Source: Alphaproteobacteria bacterium
GTDB lineage: Bacteria > Pseudomonadota > Alphaproteobacteria > Rhodospirillales > Magnetospirillaceae
Reading direction: 5' to 3'
NCBI GenBank assembly: GCA_021325215.1
Contig: JAJPHO010000096.1
Location: 1 to 64,000 of the forward strand
DNA: 64,000 bases
Shown here: positions 17,744 through 26,716 of the stretch, one piece after another
Layout: each line of letters starts with the position of its first letter
Numbering within the stretch: position 1 is the first letter of the stretch
The notes under the pieces: generated by a model
What the model saw: only the letters and a program-made list of their open reading frames with translations
Databases searched by the model: none
Told to the model about the DNA's origin: nothing
Translations under genes and position numbers: made by a program

Positions 17744-18480
17744 TCCCGGCGCACCGATTCGAAGAAGGCGGCGAACAAAGCGGCGGAAAACGGGTCTTCG
17801 GCAAAGCGCCATTCCGGGTGCCACTGCACACCGATCGCGAAGGATTTCGCGGCTTCGACGCGCACCGCCTCGATGGTGCCGTCGGGTGCCGCCGCCTCCA
17901 CGGCCAGCCCGCCGGCCAGCCGGTCGATGGCCTGGCCGTGCAAGGAATTCACCTCGATCACAGTTTTGTCACCGGCCAGCCCCGCCAAAAAGCCTCCCTC
18001 GGTCAGCGTCACCGGATGGCGTGGCGCATATTGCACCTCGTGCGGCTCGCCCTTCGGCGCGCGGTGGTCGAACCGGCCGGTGACCTCGTGGACGCGGGGG
18101 AACAGGCTTCCGCCGAGGGCGACGTTCAGTTCCTGCATGCCCCGGCAAATGGCCAGCATCGGCAGGTGGCGCTTCAGAGTGGCCTGGATCAGGGGCAGGG
18201 TGGTCGAATCGCGCGCCGTGTCATAGGGCGGGCACTCGTCGGCCTGGCTGCCGTCATAATGGCGCGGCTCGACATTCGACACGGCACCCGTCAGCAGCAG
18301 CCCGTCGAGGCCCTGCAGCAGATCGTCGGCATCCGAGCCCGGCCCGAACGAGGGGATGATGCGCGGGATGGCGCCCAGCGACACCAGCGGCAGAAGATAT
18401 TTCTGCCCGGCGCCATGGAACTGGTGGCCGTCGATGACGAAAGTGTCGGCGGAGACGCCGATGACCGGTTTCCTGCTCAT
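17737..18480 (-). CDS. puuD: Gamma-glutamyl-GABA hydrolase (class I amidotransferase-like)
   Basis: Releases GABA and glutamate from gamma-glutamyl-GABA, the last step of the glutamylated putrescine route. 247 residues. The nucleophile elbow is AICRGMQELN with Cys112. The catalytic His/Glu pair lies in QWHPEWR near the C-terminus, and RFDHRAPKGEPHEV is typical of this family. The ATG at 18480 overlaps the puuB stop by ATGA; the frame extends 8 codons further upstream, but these lie within puuB and are unlikely to be used. It is the last gene of the puuC-spuC-puuA-puuB-puuD unit. A CRP-like palindrome begins at its stop codon. Confidence 0.93.
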   Translation of the reverse strand: MSRKPVIGVSADTFVIDGHQFHGAGQKYLLPLVSLGAIPRIIPSFGPGSDADDLLQGLDGLLLTGAVSNVEPRHYDGSQADECPPYDTARDSTTLPLIQATLKRHLPMLAICRGMQELNVALGGSLFPRVHEVTGRFDHRAPKGEPHEVQYAPRHPVTLTEGGFLAGLAGDKTVIEVNSLHGQAIDRLAGGLAVEAAAPDGTIEAVRVEAAKSFAIGVQWHPEWRFAEDPFSAALFAAFFESVRREM

Positions 18481-19757
18481 AAACGATCCCTCAATCCGTA
18501 CCACATCATGCCGAGCACATGCAGCGGCGTGCGCAGCGCCATGCCGCCGGGGAAGGCGGCCGGCCGGACCTGCGCCATCACATCGAAATCGCCCGCCGTG
18601 CCTGTTGCGGCCTCGGCCAAGACCTTGCCCGCCAGCGTCGACAGGATGGCGCCCTGTCCGGAATAGCCCTGGGCATAGAACAGCGCGCCCTTGCGCCCGA
18701 TATCGGGCAGGCGCGACGTGGTGATCGACACCAGCCCGCCCCAGGCCCGCTCGATCGCCACGCCCTGCAATTGCGGGAAAATCTTTTCCAGCGGCTTGCG
18801 AACAATCGGCGCTATCTCATTGGCTTTTCTCGGAAAATAACGCTCTCCGCCACCGAACAGCAGGCGGTTGTCGGCCGTCATTCGATAATAATTCACCGAG
18901 AAATAGCTGTCCGAAATGGCGCGGTTCTTCAGGACCGGCACCTGGTCCGGCCGCAAGGGCGCGGTGGCGACCACATGGCTGGCGATCGGCATGATGCGGC
19001 CGGCCAGGCCGGGATCGAGATGGCCCAGCAGCGCGTCGCAGGCCAATACACCGAGCGGTGCGGTGACCGTTCCCCTGGGGGTTCTTGCCTCGATTATATT
19101 GTTTTTTTTCAAACCGATAACAGGTGAGTTCTGATAAATCGAAACACCCGCTTCAACCGCCACCCGCGCCAATCCGAGCGCATAATTCAGCGGGTGGAAA
19201 TGCCCGCCTTCGCGGTCGAGCAGCCCGCAATCGTAATGGTCGGTGGCCAGTTCCTCGGCCAGGTCGCCCTGGTCGAGGGCGGCCAGGTGGGGATAGCCCA
19301 TCTCTTCCGCGGCGAACTCAGCCTCGCGCCGCAGGTCGTCGAGATCGCCGTTACGGACGGCATGGAGATGGCCGGTCAAGGTGAGGTCGCAATTGATGCG
19401 GTGCTGCAGGATCAGATCGACCACCAGATCACGCGCCGAGACCGCCAGGGCGAACAGACGCTTCGCTTCCTCCCGCCCATGGCGCTTGACCAGTTCGCGC
19501 GGGCCCTGGCGCAGGCCGGGGATGATCTGGCCGCCATTGCGGCCGGAGGCGCCCCAGGCGATCCGCCCGCCCTCGAGCAGGACGACGCGCAAACCCCGCC
19601 GCGCGGCGAACAGCGCCGCTGATAAACCGGTGCAGCCTCCGCCAATAACCAATAGATCTGCCTGGATGTTTTCCTGCAGCTGCGGATGGTCTGGCGACGG
19701 CTTGGCGGTGGCGGCGTAATAAGAGTCCGCCATTGCCAGCGAATCGTTGAAGGTCAC
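18477..19757 (-). CDS. puuB: Gamma-glutamylputrescine oxidase (FAD-dependent)
   Basis: Oxidises gamma-glutamylputrescine to the aminobutyraldehyde with release of ammonia and hydrogen peroxide. 426 residues. The FAD-binding segment LLVIGGGCTGLSAALFAARRG is near the N-terminus and GASGRNGGQIIPG follows. GGHFHPLNYALGLA, YYRMTADNRLLFGGGERY and YAQGYSGQGA match PuuB-type oxidases. It starts with GTG 4 bases after the puuA stop and has no strong ribosome site, so translation is probably coupled. A T-rich patch at about 19086-19137 encodes GLKKNNII and differs in base use from the rest of the gene, with no frame damage. Confidence 0.93.
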   Translation of the reverse strand: MTFNDSLAMADSYYAATAKPSPDHPQLQENIQADLLVIGGGCTGLSAALFAARRGLRVVLLEGGRIAWGASGRNGGQIIPGLRQGPRELVKRHGREEAKRLFALAVSARDLVVDLILQHRINCDLTLTGHLHAVRNGDLDDLRREAEFAAEEMGYPHLAALDQGDLAEELATDHYDCGLLDREGGHFHPLNYALGLARVAVEAGVSIYQNSPVIGLKKNNIIEARTPRGTVTAPLGVLACDALLGHLDPGLAGRIMPIASHVVATAPLRPDQVPVLKNRAISDSYFSVNYYRMTADNRLLFGGGERYFPRKANEIAPIVRKPLEKIFPQLQGVAIERAWGGLVSITTSRLPDIGRKGALFYAQGYSGQGAILSTLAGKVLAEAATGTAGDFDVMAQVRPAAFPGGMALRTPLHVLGMMWYGLRDRL

Positions 19758-19761
19758 ACGA

Positions 19762-21132
19762 TCACACTTTCAGCAGCAGATGGTCGCGTTCCCATGAGCT
19801 GATCACGGCGCGATAGGCTTCCAGCTCGGCGGTCTTGATGACGGCGAAAGTGTCGAAGAAGGCGCTGCCCAGCAGGTTGCGCACCGGGGCGCAATTGGTG
19901 AAGCGGTCCAGCGCCTCCTCGAGCGTCCGCGGGATGGTGCGGGCCCATTTATAGGCGTTGCCATCGACCGCGTCGGTCGGCTCGATCTTCTCCATCATGC
20001 CGATATAGCCGCACACCAGGGACGCCGCGATGGCGAGATAGGGATTGGCGTCGGCACCCGGAAGGCGGTTCTCGATGCGGCGGTTCTGCCCGTCCGAGAT
20101 CGGCACGCGCAGGCCGCAGGTCCGATTGTCGATGCCCCATTGCAGATTGATCGGCGCCGCGAAGGAGGGATGCATGCGCCGGTAGGAATTGACGTTGGGG
20201 GCGAACATCGGCACCACTTGCGGCAGGAACTTCTGCAGGCCGCCGATGAAGTGCCGGAAGGCCTGGCTGCTGCGCCCGTCCTGCAGGCTGAAGATGTTGC
20301 GGCCGGTCTTGGTGTCGACCACCGACTGGTGGATATGCATGGCGCTGCCCGGTTGCTCGGACATCGGCTTGGCCATGAAGGTGGCATAGACCTTGTGCGA
20401 CAGCGCGACCTGGCGCACCAGCCGCTTGAACACGATCACCTGGTCGGCCAGCGAGACCGGTTCGCCATGGTTGAAATTGATCTCGAGCTGCGCGGTTCCC
20501 GATTCATGGATCAGCGTATCGATCTGCAATTCGGCCAGTTCGGCGTTCTCGTAGATGTTCTCGATCAGATCTTCATATTCTGTGATGGCTTCCAGGCCGT
20601 AAGGCTGCGGCGCCGTCTCCGGGCGTCCCGAGCGCCCGGCCGGCGGCATCAGCGGCAGGTCCGGGTCGGGGTTGATCTGGGTCAGGTAGAATTCCAGCTC
20701 GGGGGCGATCACCGGGCTCCAGCCCTGTTCCTGATAGAGCTGCACCACCGTTTTTAGCACATGGCGCGGCGCGATCTCGTAGGGCGAGTCGTCGCCGCGA
20801 TAGCCGTCGGCGATGACGAAGGCGGTCGGAGTGCGATAGCCGGGTGCCACGCGGATCGTGTTGAGGTCGGGGCGCAGGATGACGTCGGGGTCGAGCACCG
20901 ACAGATCGTCCTTTTCCTCCTCGGCATATTCGCCGGTCACGGTCAGGGCATAGATCGAGCTGGGGATGCGGAGCGTTCCGTCGCGTTCGCTTTTCAGGAA
21001 CTTCTGGGCCGGGAACACCTTGCCGCGCACGATGCCGTTCATGTCCGGCACCAGGCATTCCACCTCGCCGATGCCATGCTCGCGTATCCAGCTTTCGAAG
21101 CTGAGCACTTTGGTTTCAGAGGAGTCCGGCAT
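19762..21132 (-). CDS. puuA: Gamma-glutamylputrescine synthetase (glutamine synthetase family)
   Basis: ATP-dependent ligation of glutamate to putrescine, the first step of the Puu route. 456 residues from the ATG at 21132 (GAGGT 6 bases upstream, inside the spuC 3' end). Family marks: VECLVPDMNGIVRGKV at the N-terminus, PELEFYL for metal/ATP binding, ETAQLEIN-like SGTAQLEINFNHGEP, KPMSEQPGSAMHIHQS, and NRRIENRLPGADANPYLAIAA. These features separate PuuA-type ligases from true glutamine synthetases. A paralogue lies at 26716-28041. It overlaps spuC by 17 bases. Confidence 0.93.
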   Translation of the reverse strand: MPDSSETKVLSFESWIREHGIGEVECLVPDMNGIVRGKVFPAQKFLKSERDGTLRIPSSIYALTVTGEYAEEEKDDLSVLDPDVILRPDLNTIRVAPGYRTPTAFVIADGYRGDDSPYEIAPRHVLKTVVQLYQEQGWSPVIAPELEFYLTQINPDPDLPLMPPAGRSGRPETAPQPYGLEAITEYEDLIENIYENAELAELQIDTLIHESGTAQLEINFNHGEPVSLADQVIVFKRLVRQVALSHKVYATFMAKPMSEQPGSAMHIHQSVVDTKTGRNIFSLQDGRSSQAFRHFIGGLQKFLPQVVPMFAPNVNSYRRMHPSFAAPINLQWGIDNRTCGLRVPISDGQNRRIENRLPGADANPYLAIAASLVCGYIGMMEKIEPTDAVDGNAYKWARTIPRTLEEALDRFTNCAPVRNLLGSAFFDTFAVIKTAELEAYRAVISSWERDHLLLKV

Positions 21133-22498
21133 CTTGCACCTCGGCATAGGTCAAATCGATGGCATGCGCGGCGCGCGCCACGAATTCTTCGACCTGTTCG
21201 TCATCGATTATAAAGGGCGGAGCGAACACCATGGTATCGCGGACTGCGCGCATGATGAAATCATTCCGGAAACAATGGTTGCGGCAGCGCAGCCCGACCC
21301 CGGCATCCTCGGGGAAGAAGGCGCGGGTTTTTTTATCGGCGGTCAGTTCGATGGCGCCGACCAGCCCGACGCCGCGGATCTCGCCGACCAGCGGGTGATC
21401 GGCCAGGCGCGCCCGCAGCGCCGCCCTCAGCTTTTCGCCCTGGATCGCCGCTTTGTCGACCAGCCCGTCGCGCTCGATCAAATCGAGATTGGCCAGGGCG
21501 ACGGCGCAGGCGACCGGATGGCCGGAATAGGTGAAGCCGTGATTATACTCGCCGCCCTCGTCGATCAGCGCGTTGGCGACACGGCTGCCCACCAGCATGG
21601 CCGATAGCGGGATGTAGCCTGAGGTCAGGCCCTTGGCGACGCTCATCAGATCGGCCTCGATCTGGAAGGTATCCGAGCCGAACCAGCGGCCGGTGCGCCC
21701 GAAGCCGCAGATCACTTCGTCGGCGGCCAGCAGAATGTCGTATTTCCGGCAGATGCGCTGGATTTCCGGCCAATAGGTGGCGGGCGGAATGATCACCCCG
21801 CCGGCCCCCTGCAGCGGCTCGGCCAGGAAGCCGGCGACATTCTCGGCGCCCAGTTCGAGAATGCGGTCTTCCAGGGCCTTGGCGGCGCGCAGGCCGAACT
21901 CCTCGGGTGTTTCGCTGCCGCCCAGACCGTACCAATAGGGCGCCATGATGTGGCTGAAGCCGGGCGCCTGGCCGGCCTGCTTGTGCATGTCGCTCATTCC
22001 ACCGGCGGCGGAGCCGGCGATGGTCGAGCCGTGATAGCCATAAGTTCGTCCGATGATCACCTGGCGCGACGGCTGGCCCTTGATGTTCCAGTAATGGCGC
22101 ATGGTGCGGATGATGCTGTCGACCGCCTCGGAGCCGGAGCAGGCGAAGAAGGCGTGCTTGAAGCGCTGGCCGGTCAGTTCGGCCAATCTGTGCGCCAGGG
22201 CTATGGCGGGCGGCGTCGCGGTCTTGAAGAAGGCGTTATAGAAACTCAGTTCGCTCATCTGACGGGCGGCGGCGTCGACCAGTTCCTGGCGGCCATGCCC
22301 GACGGCGGCGCACCACAGGCCGGCCATGCCGTCGAGGATCTTGCGGTCCTCCGAATCCCACAAATAGACGCCCTTGGCCCGGGTGATGATGCGGCTGCCC
22401 TGGGCGTGCAGCGATTTGTGGTCGGTGAAGGGGTGCAGGAAGTGGGCTGCGTCCAGCTCCTGCCACTGTTTGGTGGTGAAGGTCACAGCCGTATCCAT
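21116..22498 (-). CDS. spuC: Putrescine-pyruvate aminotransferase (class III, SpuC-type)
   Basis: PLP-dependent class III aminotransferase of 460 residues, very close to Pseudomonas SpuC, which converts putrescine plus pyruvate to 4-aminobutyraldehyde and alanine. Supporting segments: HFLHPFTDHKSLHAQGSRII, DGMAGLWCAAVGHGR, ADEVICGFGRTGRWFGSD, and MSVAKGLTSGYIPLSAM with the PLP lysine at about Lys289. The C-terminal LRCRNHCFRNDFIMRAVRDTM is also SpuC-like. Its start overlaps the puuC 3' end by 16 bases. Its presence beside puuA/puuB means the cell encodes both the transaminase and the glutamylated routes. Confidence 0.92.
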   Translation of the reverse strand: MDTAVTFTTKQWQELDAAHFLHPFTDHKSLHAQGSRIITRAKGVYLWDSEDRKILDGMAGLWCAAVGHGRQELVDAAARQMSELSFYNAFFKTATPPAIALAHRLAELTGQRFKHAFFACSGSEAVDSIIRTMRHYWNIKGQPSRQVIIGRTYGYHGSTIAGSAAGGMSDMHKQAGQAPGFSHIMAPYWYGLGGSETPEEFGLRAAKALEDRILELGAENVAGFLAEPLQGAGGVIIPPATYWPEIQRICRKYDILLAADEVICGFGRTGRWFGSDTFQIEADLMSVAKGLTSGYIPLSAMLVGSRVANALIDEGGEYNHGFTYSGHPVACAVALANLDLIERDGLVDKAAIQGEKLRAALRARLADHPLVGEIRGVGLVGAIELTADKKTRAFFPEDAGVGLRCRNHCFRNDFIMRAVRDTMVFAPPFIIDDEQVEEFVARAAHAIDLTYAEVQDAGLL

Positions 22499-23967
22499 AT
22501 CGTCTTCGTCTCCGAGTATTTATCGAGCGCGTGCAAGGACTTGTCGCGTCCGATACCCGATTGGCGGTAGCCGCCGAAGGGGGTGGTGATGTCGTCGGCG
22601 TCGAAGCAGTTCACATAGACGATGCCGGCGCGGATCTTGCGGGCCATGCGGTGCGCCACGCTGATGTCGCGGGTCCACACCGCCGACGCCAGGCCGTAGA
22701 AACTGTCATTGGCGATCTTCACCGCCTCGTCGAGCCCGTCATAGGCGATAACCGACAGGACCGGGCCGAAGATCTCTTCTTTCGCCACGGTCATCACCGG
22801 CTTGACCTGATGCAGGATGGTCGGCTCGACGAAATAGCCGCCGGTGTCGCGCATCATCCGCTGTCCGCCGATGACCGAGGCGCCCTGGCTCTTGGCGCTG
22901 CCGATATAGCCCAGCACCTGGCCCATATGCTGATCGCTGACCAGCGCGCCATTGCGCGAGGCGGGGTCGAGCGGATCGCCCGGCTGCCAGTGCCTGCGCA
23001 GATCCGACAGACGCTCGACCACTTCGCCGGCCAGGCTCCTATCGACCAGCAGGCGCGAGGCGGAGGTGCACATTTCGCCCTGATTGAAGAACACGCCGGC
23101 CGCGGTGGCTTCCAGCGCCGCGCCGAGGTCCGGGCAGTCGGCGGTGATGATGTTGGGGGTCTTACCGCCGCATTCGAGCCAGATCCGCTTCATGTTCGAC
23201 TGGGCCGAATAGGACAGGAACAGCTTGCCGACCTCGGTCGAGCCGGTGAAGCCAATGGTGTCGACCTCGGCATGCAGGCCCAGCGCCTTGCCGGCCACTT
23301 CGCCGCGGCCCGGCACGACGTTCAGCACGCCTTCGGGAAGACCGGCCTCGATGGCCAGTTCGGCCAAGCGAAGGGCTGTAAGCGGCGATTGCTCGGCCGG
23401 TTTCAGCACCACCGAATTGCCGACGGCCAGGGCGGGGCCGAGTTTCCAGCACGCCATCAGCAGCGGGAAGTTCCACGGCACCACCAGCCCGACCACGCCG
23501 ACCGGCTCTTTCACGATCAGCGACAGATCGTCGGGGCCGGTCGGGCCGACCTCGCCATACACCTTGTCGCAGGCTTCGCCGTAATACTGGATACAGTCGC
23601 TGGCGGCGCGCAAATCGATCGACAGCGAGTCCGAGATCGGCTTGCCCATCGAGATTGTTTCCAGCAGCGCCAGCTCCTCCTTATGCACCCGCATCAGGTC
23701 GGCCAACTTGAGCAGCACCCGCTTGCGGTGGGAAGGCTTGAGATCGGCCCAGCGGCCATCCTCGAAGGCGGCGCGGGCGGCACGCACCGCCTGGTCGACG
23801 ACGCGGCCATCGCCCTCGGCGATTTCGGCCGAAGGGTGGCCGGTGGCGGGATTGATCAGCGGAACCGTCGTCAGGCCTGCGCCGTCATAGGCACGGCCGC
23901 CGATGAACGGGGCCCACTGGGCGCGCACACGTCCGGCGCGTTGATGCCACTCGGCGGCGGAAATCAT
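22483..23967 (-). CDS. puuC: Gamma-glutamyl-aminobutyraldehyde dehydrogenase (ALDH family)
   Basis: NAD(P)-dependent aldehyde dehydrogenase of 494 residues, first gene of the putrescine operon. It should oxidise gamma-glutamyl-aminobutyraldehyde and perhaps the SpuC product. The catalytic Cys is Cys300 in NQGEMCTSASR, the general base Glu265 in WLECGGKTPN, and the cofactor site is seen in PWNFPLLMACWKLGPALAVGN and GFTGSTEVGK. The C-terminal ITTPFGGYRQSGIGRDKS is classic. I chose the ATG at 23967 with AAGGA upstream; a longer frame to 24012 runs into the large palindrome and encodes only palindrome-derived residues. Its leader contains the nested inverted repeat at 23980-24243. Confidence 0.94.
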   Translation of the reverse strand: MISAAEWHQRAGRVRAQWAPFIGGRAYDGAGLTTVPLINPATGHPSAEIAEGDGRVVDQAVRAARAAFEDGRWADLKPSHRKRVLLKLADLMRVHKEELALLETISMGKPISDSLSIDLRAASDCIQYYGEACDKVYGEVGPTGPDDLSLIVKEPVGVVGLVVPWNFPLLMACWKLGPALAVGNSVVLKPAEQSPLTALRLAELAIEAGLPEGVLNVVPGRGEVAGKALGLHAEVDTIGFTGSTEVGKLFLSYSAQSNMKRIWLECGGKTPNIITADCPDLGAALEATAAGVFFNQGEMCTSASRLLVDRSLAGEVVERLSDLRRHWQPGDPLDPASRNGALVSDQHMGQVLGYIGSAKSQGASVIGGQRMMRDTGGYFVEPTILHQVKPVMTVAKEEIFGPVLSVIAYDGLDEAVKIANDSFYGLASAVWTRDISVAHRMARKIRAGIVYVNCFDADDITTPFGGYRQSGIGRDKSLHALDKYSETKTIWIRL

Positions 23968-23979
23968 GGTTGTATCCTT

Positions 23980-24243
23980 AGAGTCTGCTTGGGAATTGGG
24001 CATGGCCTGCATCGCAGCCGGAAAGCCGAGGGCCAGGCAGCCTGCCGAAGGCGATGCTGGCGCATCGTTGAGGCAGGATAACGCCGCCCTCGGCTTTCCG
24101 GCTGCGACCCTTCGGGCACCGATATCAGAGGCTTGGGCGGCGTTATCGGTCGCTCGCGATGCGCCGCATCGCGTCGCTCCCGCTGCCTAGCCCAAGCCTC
24201 TGATATCGGTGTGCAGGTCATGCCCAATTCCCAAGCAGACTCT
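23980..24243. repeat. Nested composite inverted-repeat element in the puuC/TonB-receptor divergent region
   Basis: Four interlocking inverted repeats fill most of the 391-base gap between the two divergent genes. Outer arms: 23980-24011 with 24212-24243 (31 of 32 match). Second: 24012-24033 with 24086-24107 (22 of 22). Third: 24077-24089 with 24135-24147 (13 of 13). Fourth: 24117-24138 with 24190-24211 (22 of 22). A local hairpin is centred near 24162. The arms abut or overlap, so alternative foldings compete. No reading frame with coding character is present. It could be a MITE-like element, a structured 5' leader of puuC, or both. The remaining bases 24244-24358 hold two operator-like motifs and the receptor ribosome site. 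Confidence 0.8.
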
Positions 24244-24246
24244 TTG

Positions 24247-24256
24247 TGATCACAGA
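24247..24256. promoter_or_regulatory. Operator-like motif TGATCACAGA, copy 1
   Basis: TGATCACAGA sits in a near-symmetrical context (TGTGATCACA is a perfect 10-bp palindrome at 24245-24254). The same decamer occurs at 24303 and, inverted, at 29711 just before the GntR-family gene. It is 103-112 bases before the TonB receptor start. Candidate GntR-family site; inference from recurrence only. Confidence 0.45.
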
Positions 24257-24302
24257 AAGCCTCGCCAATGCGCCCTCCGCTGTCAAGGGGGCGCTCAATT
24301 GT

Positions 24303-24312
24303 TGATCACAGA
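24303..24312. promoter_or_regulatory. Operator-like motif TGATCACAGA, copy 2
   Basis: Exact second copy of the decamer, 56 bases downstream of copy 1 and 47-56 bases before the TonB receptor ATG. The surrounding bases (24290-24345) are AT-rich and likely contain the receptor promoter, so a bound regulator would be placed to repress or activate. Confidence 0.45.
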
Positions 24313-24358
24313 GATGTCCTGTGAAACATTTATGTCGATAATAACAGGGGGAACATCC

Positions 24359-26716
24359 ATGCCGTCTCGTTCGCCCATGGCCCGCCGGGCCATGCTGGGG
24401 CTGACCGTGTCCGCCGTTAGCCTGGCGCCGCTGTCCGCCGCTTTGTCCGCCGATCCTTCCCAGACTTTGGAAAACATCGTGGTCACGGCGCAGAAGCGCA
24501 CCGAGGACATCAAGGATGTTCCCCTATCGGTCAGCGTGCTGTCGGGGTCCGAGCTGACCGAGACTCATACCGCCGATTACGAGGATCTGGCCCGCTCGAT
24601 CCCGGGCATCTCCTTCTCGAACCAGGGCGGCGCCGGCCTCGACCGCATCGAGATGCGCGGCATTTCCAGCTCGGCGGGCTCCCCCACCGTGTCGATGTAT
24701 ATGAACGACGTGCCGATCACCATGCCGAACCTGGTGAATACCGGCGCCAGCCAGCCGCGCTTCTTCGATCTCGACCATGTCGAGGTGCTGCGCGGTCCGC
24801 AGGGCACGCTGTACGGCTCTTCCTCGATGGGCGGCTCGATCAAGTTCGTCACCCACGAGCCCGAGCTGGATAAATATTCCGGCAGCGCCTATGGCGATCT
24901 TTCGGGAACCGAGCATGGCGGCATCAATTACGAGGCCAATGGCGTGGTCAACATTCCGCTGGTGGATGGCAAGCTGGCCCTGCGCGCCGGTTTCGACGAC
25001 GACCATGAAAGCGGCTATATCGATCATCTCGACGCCAACGGAAACGTCGACCGCAAAGGCACCAACGCCCAGGATTCTCAGACCGGCCGGGTGGTGCTGA
25101 AATGGCAGGCGACCGATGATCTGGTGATCCTGCCCGAGCTTAATTTCCAGCGCACCACCATCGGCGATACGGCGGTGTCCTATCTCAGCGATCCGCTCTA
25201 CGACCAGTCGAAAGAGGTCAAGGAAAGCGGCCATGACGACATGATCATCCCCAGCCTGACCGTGCGCGACGATCTGCATTGGGCCGATCTGACCTCGGTC
25301 AGCTCCTATTTCTGGCGCCATTATCCGCGTACCCAGGACGGCACTTTCTATAATTCGGCGCTGCTGGCCGGCGAGCTGAGCGCCGATCCGACCCTGTCGG
25401 CGAATTATCCCAACGCCAATACGGCGGCGATCGGCGCCATCCCCTCGGCGGCCTATATCACGCCCTTGTTCCGGCAATATTCGGAAGAGCTGCGCCTGAC
25501 CTCCAAGCCGATGGAGGAGACCGGGCTGAAATACAGCTGGATCGGCGGTCTGTTCTTCTCGGACTTCAAGCTGCATCTGTCCGACAACGAATATATGAAC
25601 GGCCTGTCGAGCGCGCTGCAGAACACCTACGGGATGTCGGCGCATGACGTGCTGAGCACGGTGCTGGTCAATAGCGGCCTGACCGATCCGAACTACAACA
25701 ACTTCCTGCTGTCCTCGCTCGACGAGGTCTATATGCAGAACTACACCGAGGACCAGAAGCAGTATGCGGTGTTCGGCGAGTTCACCTATCAGCTGCTCGA
25801 CCATCTGAAAGTGACGGTCGGCATGCGCCTGCTGCATTCCGAGGACAATATCAACGGCATCGGCGGCTCCTATTACAATGCCGACGCCACCCCGACCTAT
25901 AACGGCTCGACCAGCTATAACGGCTACACGCCGAAAATCTCGCTGAGTTACGATGTCGGCCTCGGCAGCCTCTATGCCAGCGCCACCAAGGGCGTGCGCC
26001 TGGGCGGCTTCAACGAGCCGGTGCCGGTATTCGCCTGCCAGGGCGACCTGGCGGGCCTCGGCATCGCCAAGACCCCGGCCAATTTCAAGGCGGACAGTTT
26101 GTGGAGTTACGAGGCCGGCACCAAGCTCAGCCTGTTCGGCAACCGCGTCTCGATCGACGCGGCCGGCTATTACATCGATTGGAGCAATGTGCAGCAGCAG
26201 ATCGCCCTGGTGACCTGCGGCTATGATTTCACCGCCAATGCCGGCAATGCCCGCTCCTATGGCGGCGAGGCGGAAATCCGCGCCAAAGTGACGCCCGAGC
26301 TGGAACTGGCGCTCAGCGGCAGCGGCACGGCGGCGACCCTGACCTCGGTCTCGGTCGGTTCCGGCGCCACGACGGGGCAAAGCCTGATCGGCGTGCCGGA
26401 TTGGACGGCGTCGGTCAGCGCCGACTACACCGTGCCGCTGGACGGCGACGACGCTTTGTTCGCCCGCGCCGATTATTCGATCACCGGCCCCAGTCACGGC
26501 GCCTTCAATCTCGACGATCCCGATTATTCGCGCCCGTCCTACGGCGTGATCAATGCCAGCCTCGGCCTGATCTGGCGCGGCGTGCAATGGCAGCTCTACG
26601 GCAAGAACCTTGCCGACAACAAAAAGGTGATCCAGCATCCGGATCTGTTGTCGGTCTCGCAGGGCTATACGCTGCGGCCGCTGACGGTCGGATTGTCTGC
26701 CTCGGCGAAGTTCTGA
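24359..26716 (+). CDS. TonB-dependent receptor, divergent from the putrescine operon
   Basis: Outer-membrane active-transport receptor of 785 residues without an STN domain. A signal peptide ends around residue 31 (LSAALSA). The TonB-box region ENIVVTAQKR is followed by the plug (KDVPLSVSVLSGSELTE; DHVEVLRGPQGTLYGSSSMGGSIKFVT) and a long barrel ending SASAKF. I chose the ATG at 24359, which has AGGGGGA 6 bases upstream; earlier in-frame codons lie in the regulatory region. Its TGA overlaps the ATG of a glutamylpolyamine synthetase-like gene (TGATG), so receptor and enzyme are made together. The cargo is unknown; the context points to a polyamine-containing compound. Confidence 0.94.
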   Translation: MPSRSPMARRAMLGLTVSAVSLAPLSAALSADPSQTLENIVVTAQKRTEDIKDVPLSVSVLSGSELTETHTADYEDLARSIPGISFSNQGGAGLDRIEMRGISSSAGSPTVSMYMNDVPITMPNLVNTGASQPRFFDLDHVEVLRGPQGTLYGSSSMGGSIKFVTHEPELDKYSGSAYGDLSGTEHGGINYEANGVVNIPLVDGKLALRAGFDDDHESGYIDHLDANGNVDRKGTNAQDSQTGRVVLKWQATDDLVILPELNFQRTTIGDTAVSYLSDPLYDQSKEVKESGHDDMIIPSLTVRDDLHWADLTSVSSYFWRHYPRTQDGTFYNSALLAGELSADPTLSANYPNANTAAIGAIPSAAYITPLFRQYSEELRLTSKPMEETGLKYSWIGGLFFSDFKLHLSDNEYMNGLSSALQNTYGMSAHDVLSTVLVNSGLTDPNYNNFLLSSLDEVYMQNYTEDQKQYAVFGEFTYQLLDHLKVTVGMRLLHSEDNINGIGGSYYNADATPTYNGSTSYNGYTPKISLSYDVGLGSLYASATKGVRLGGFNEPVPVFACQGDLAGLGIAKTPANFKADSLWSYEAGTKLSLFGNRVSIDAAGYYIDWSNVQQQIALVTCGYDFTANAGNARSYGGEAEIRAKVTPELELALSGSGTAATLTSVSVGSGATTGQSLIGVPDWTASVSADYTVPLDGDDALFARADYSITGPSHGAFNLDDPDYSRPSYGVINASLGLIWRGVQWQLYGKNLADNKKVIQHPDLLSVSQGYTLRPLTVGLSASAKF

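Noticed and set aside
23968-24300. Short frames on both strands in the puuC/receptor gap that share CPIPKQTL
   Set aside because: The shared residues come from the two arms of the palindrome, not from homologous genes.
24524-26638. A 704-codon minus-strand frame opposite the second TonB receptor
   Set aside because: Shadow of a clear TonB receptor; repeated HRGR-type residues and no motif.
24359-26716. Possible longer start of the TonB receptor at 24209
   Set aside because: It would put operator-like motifs and the ribosome site inside the gene and would move the signal peptide inward.
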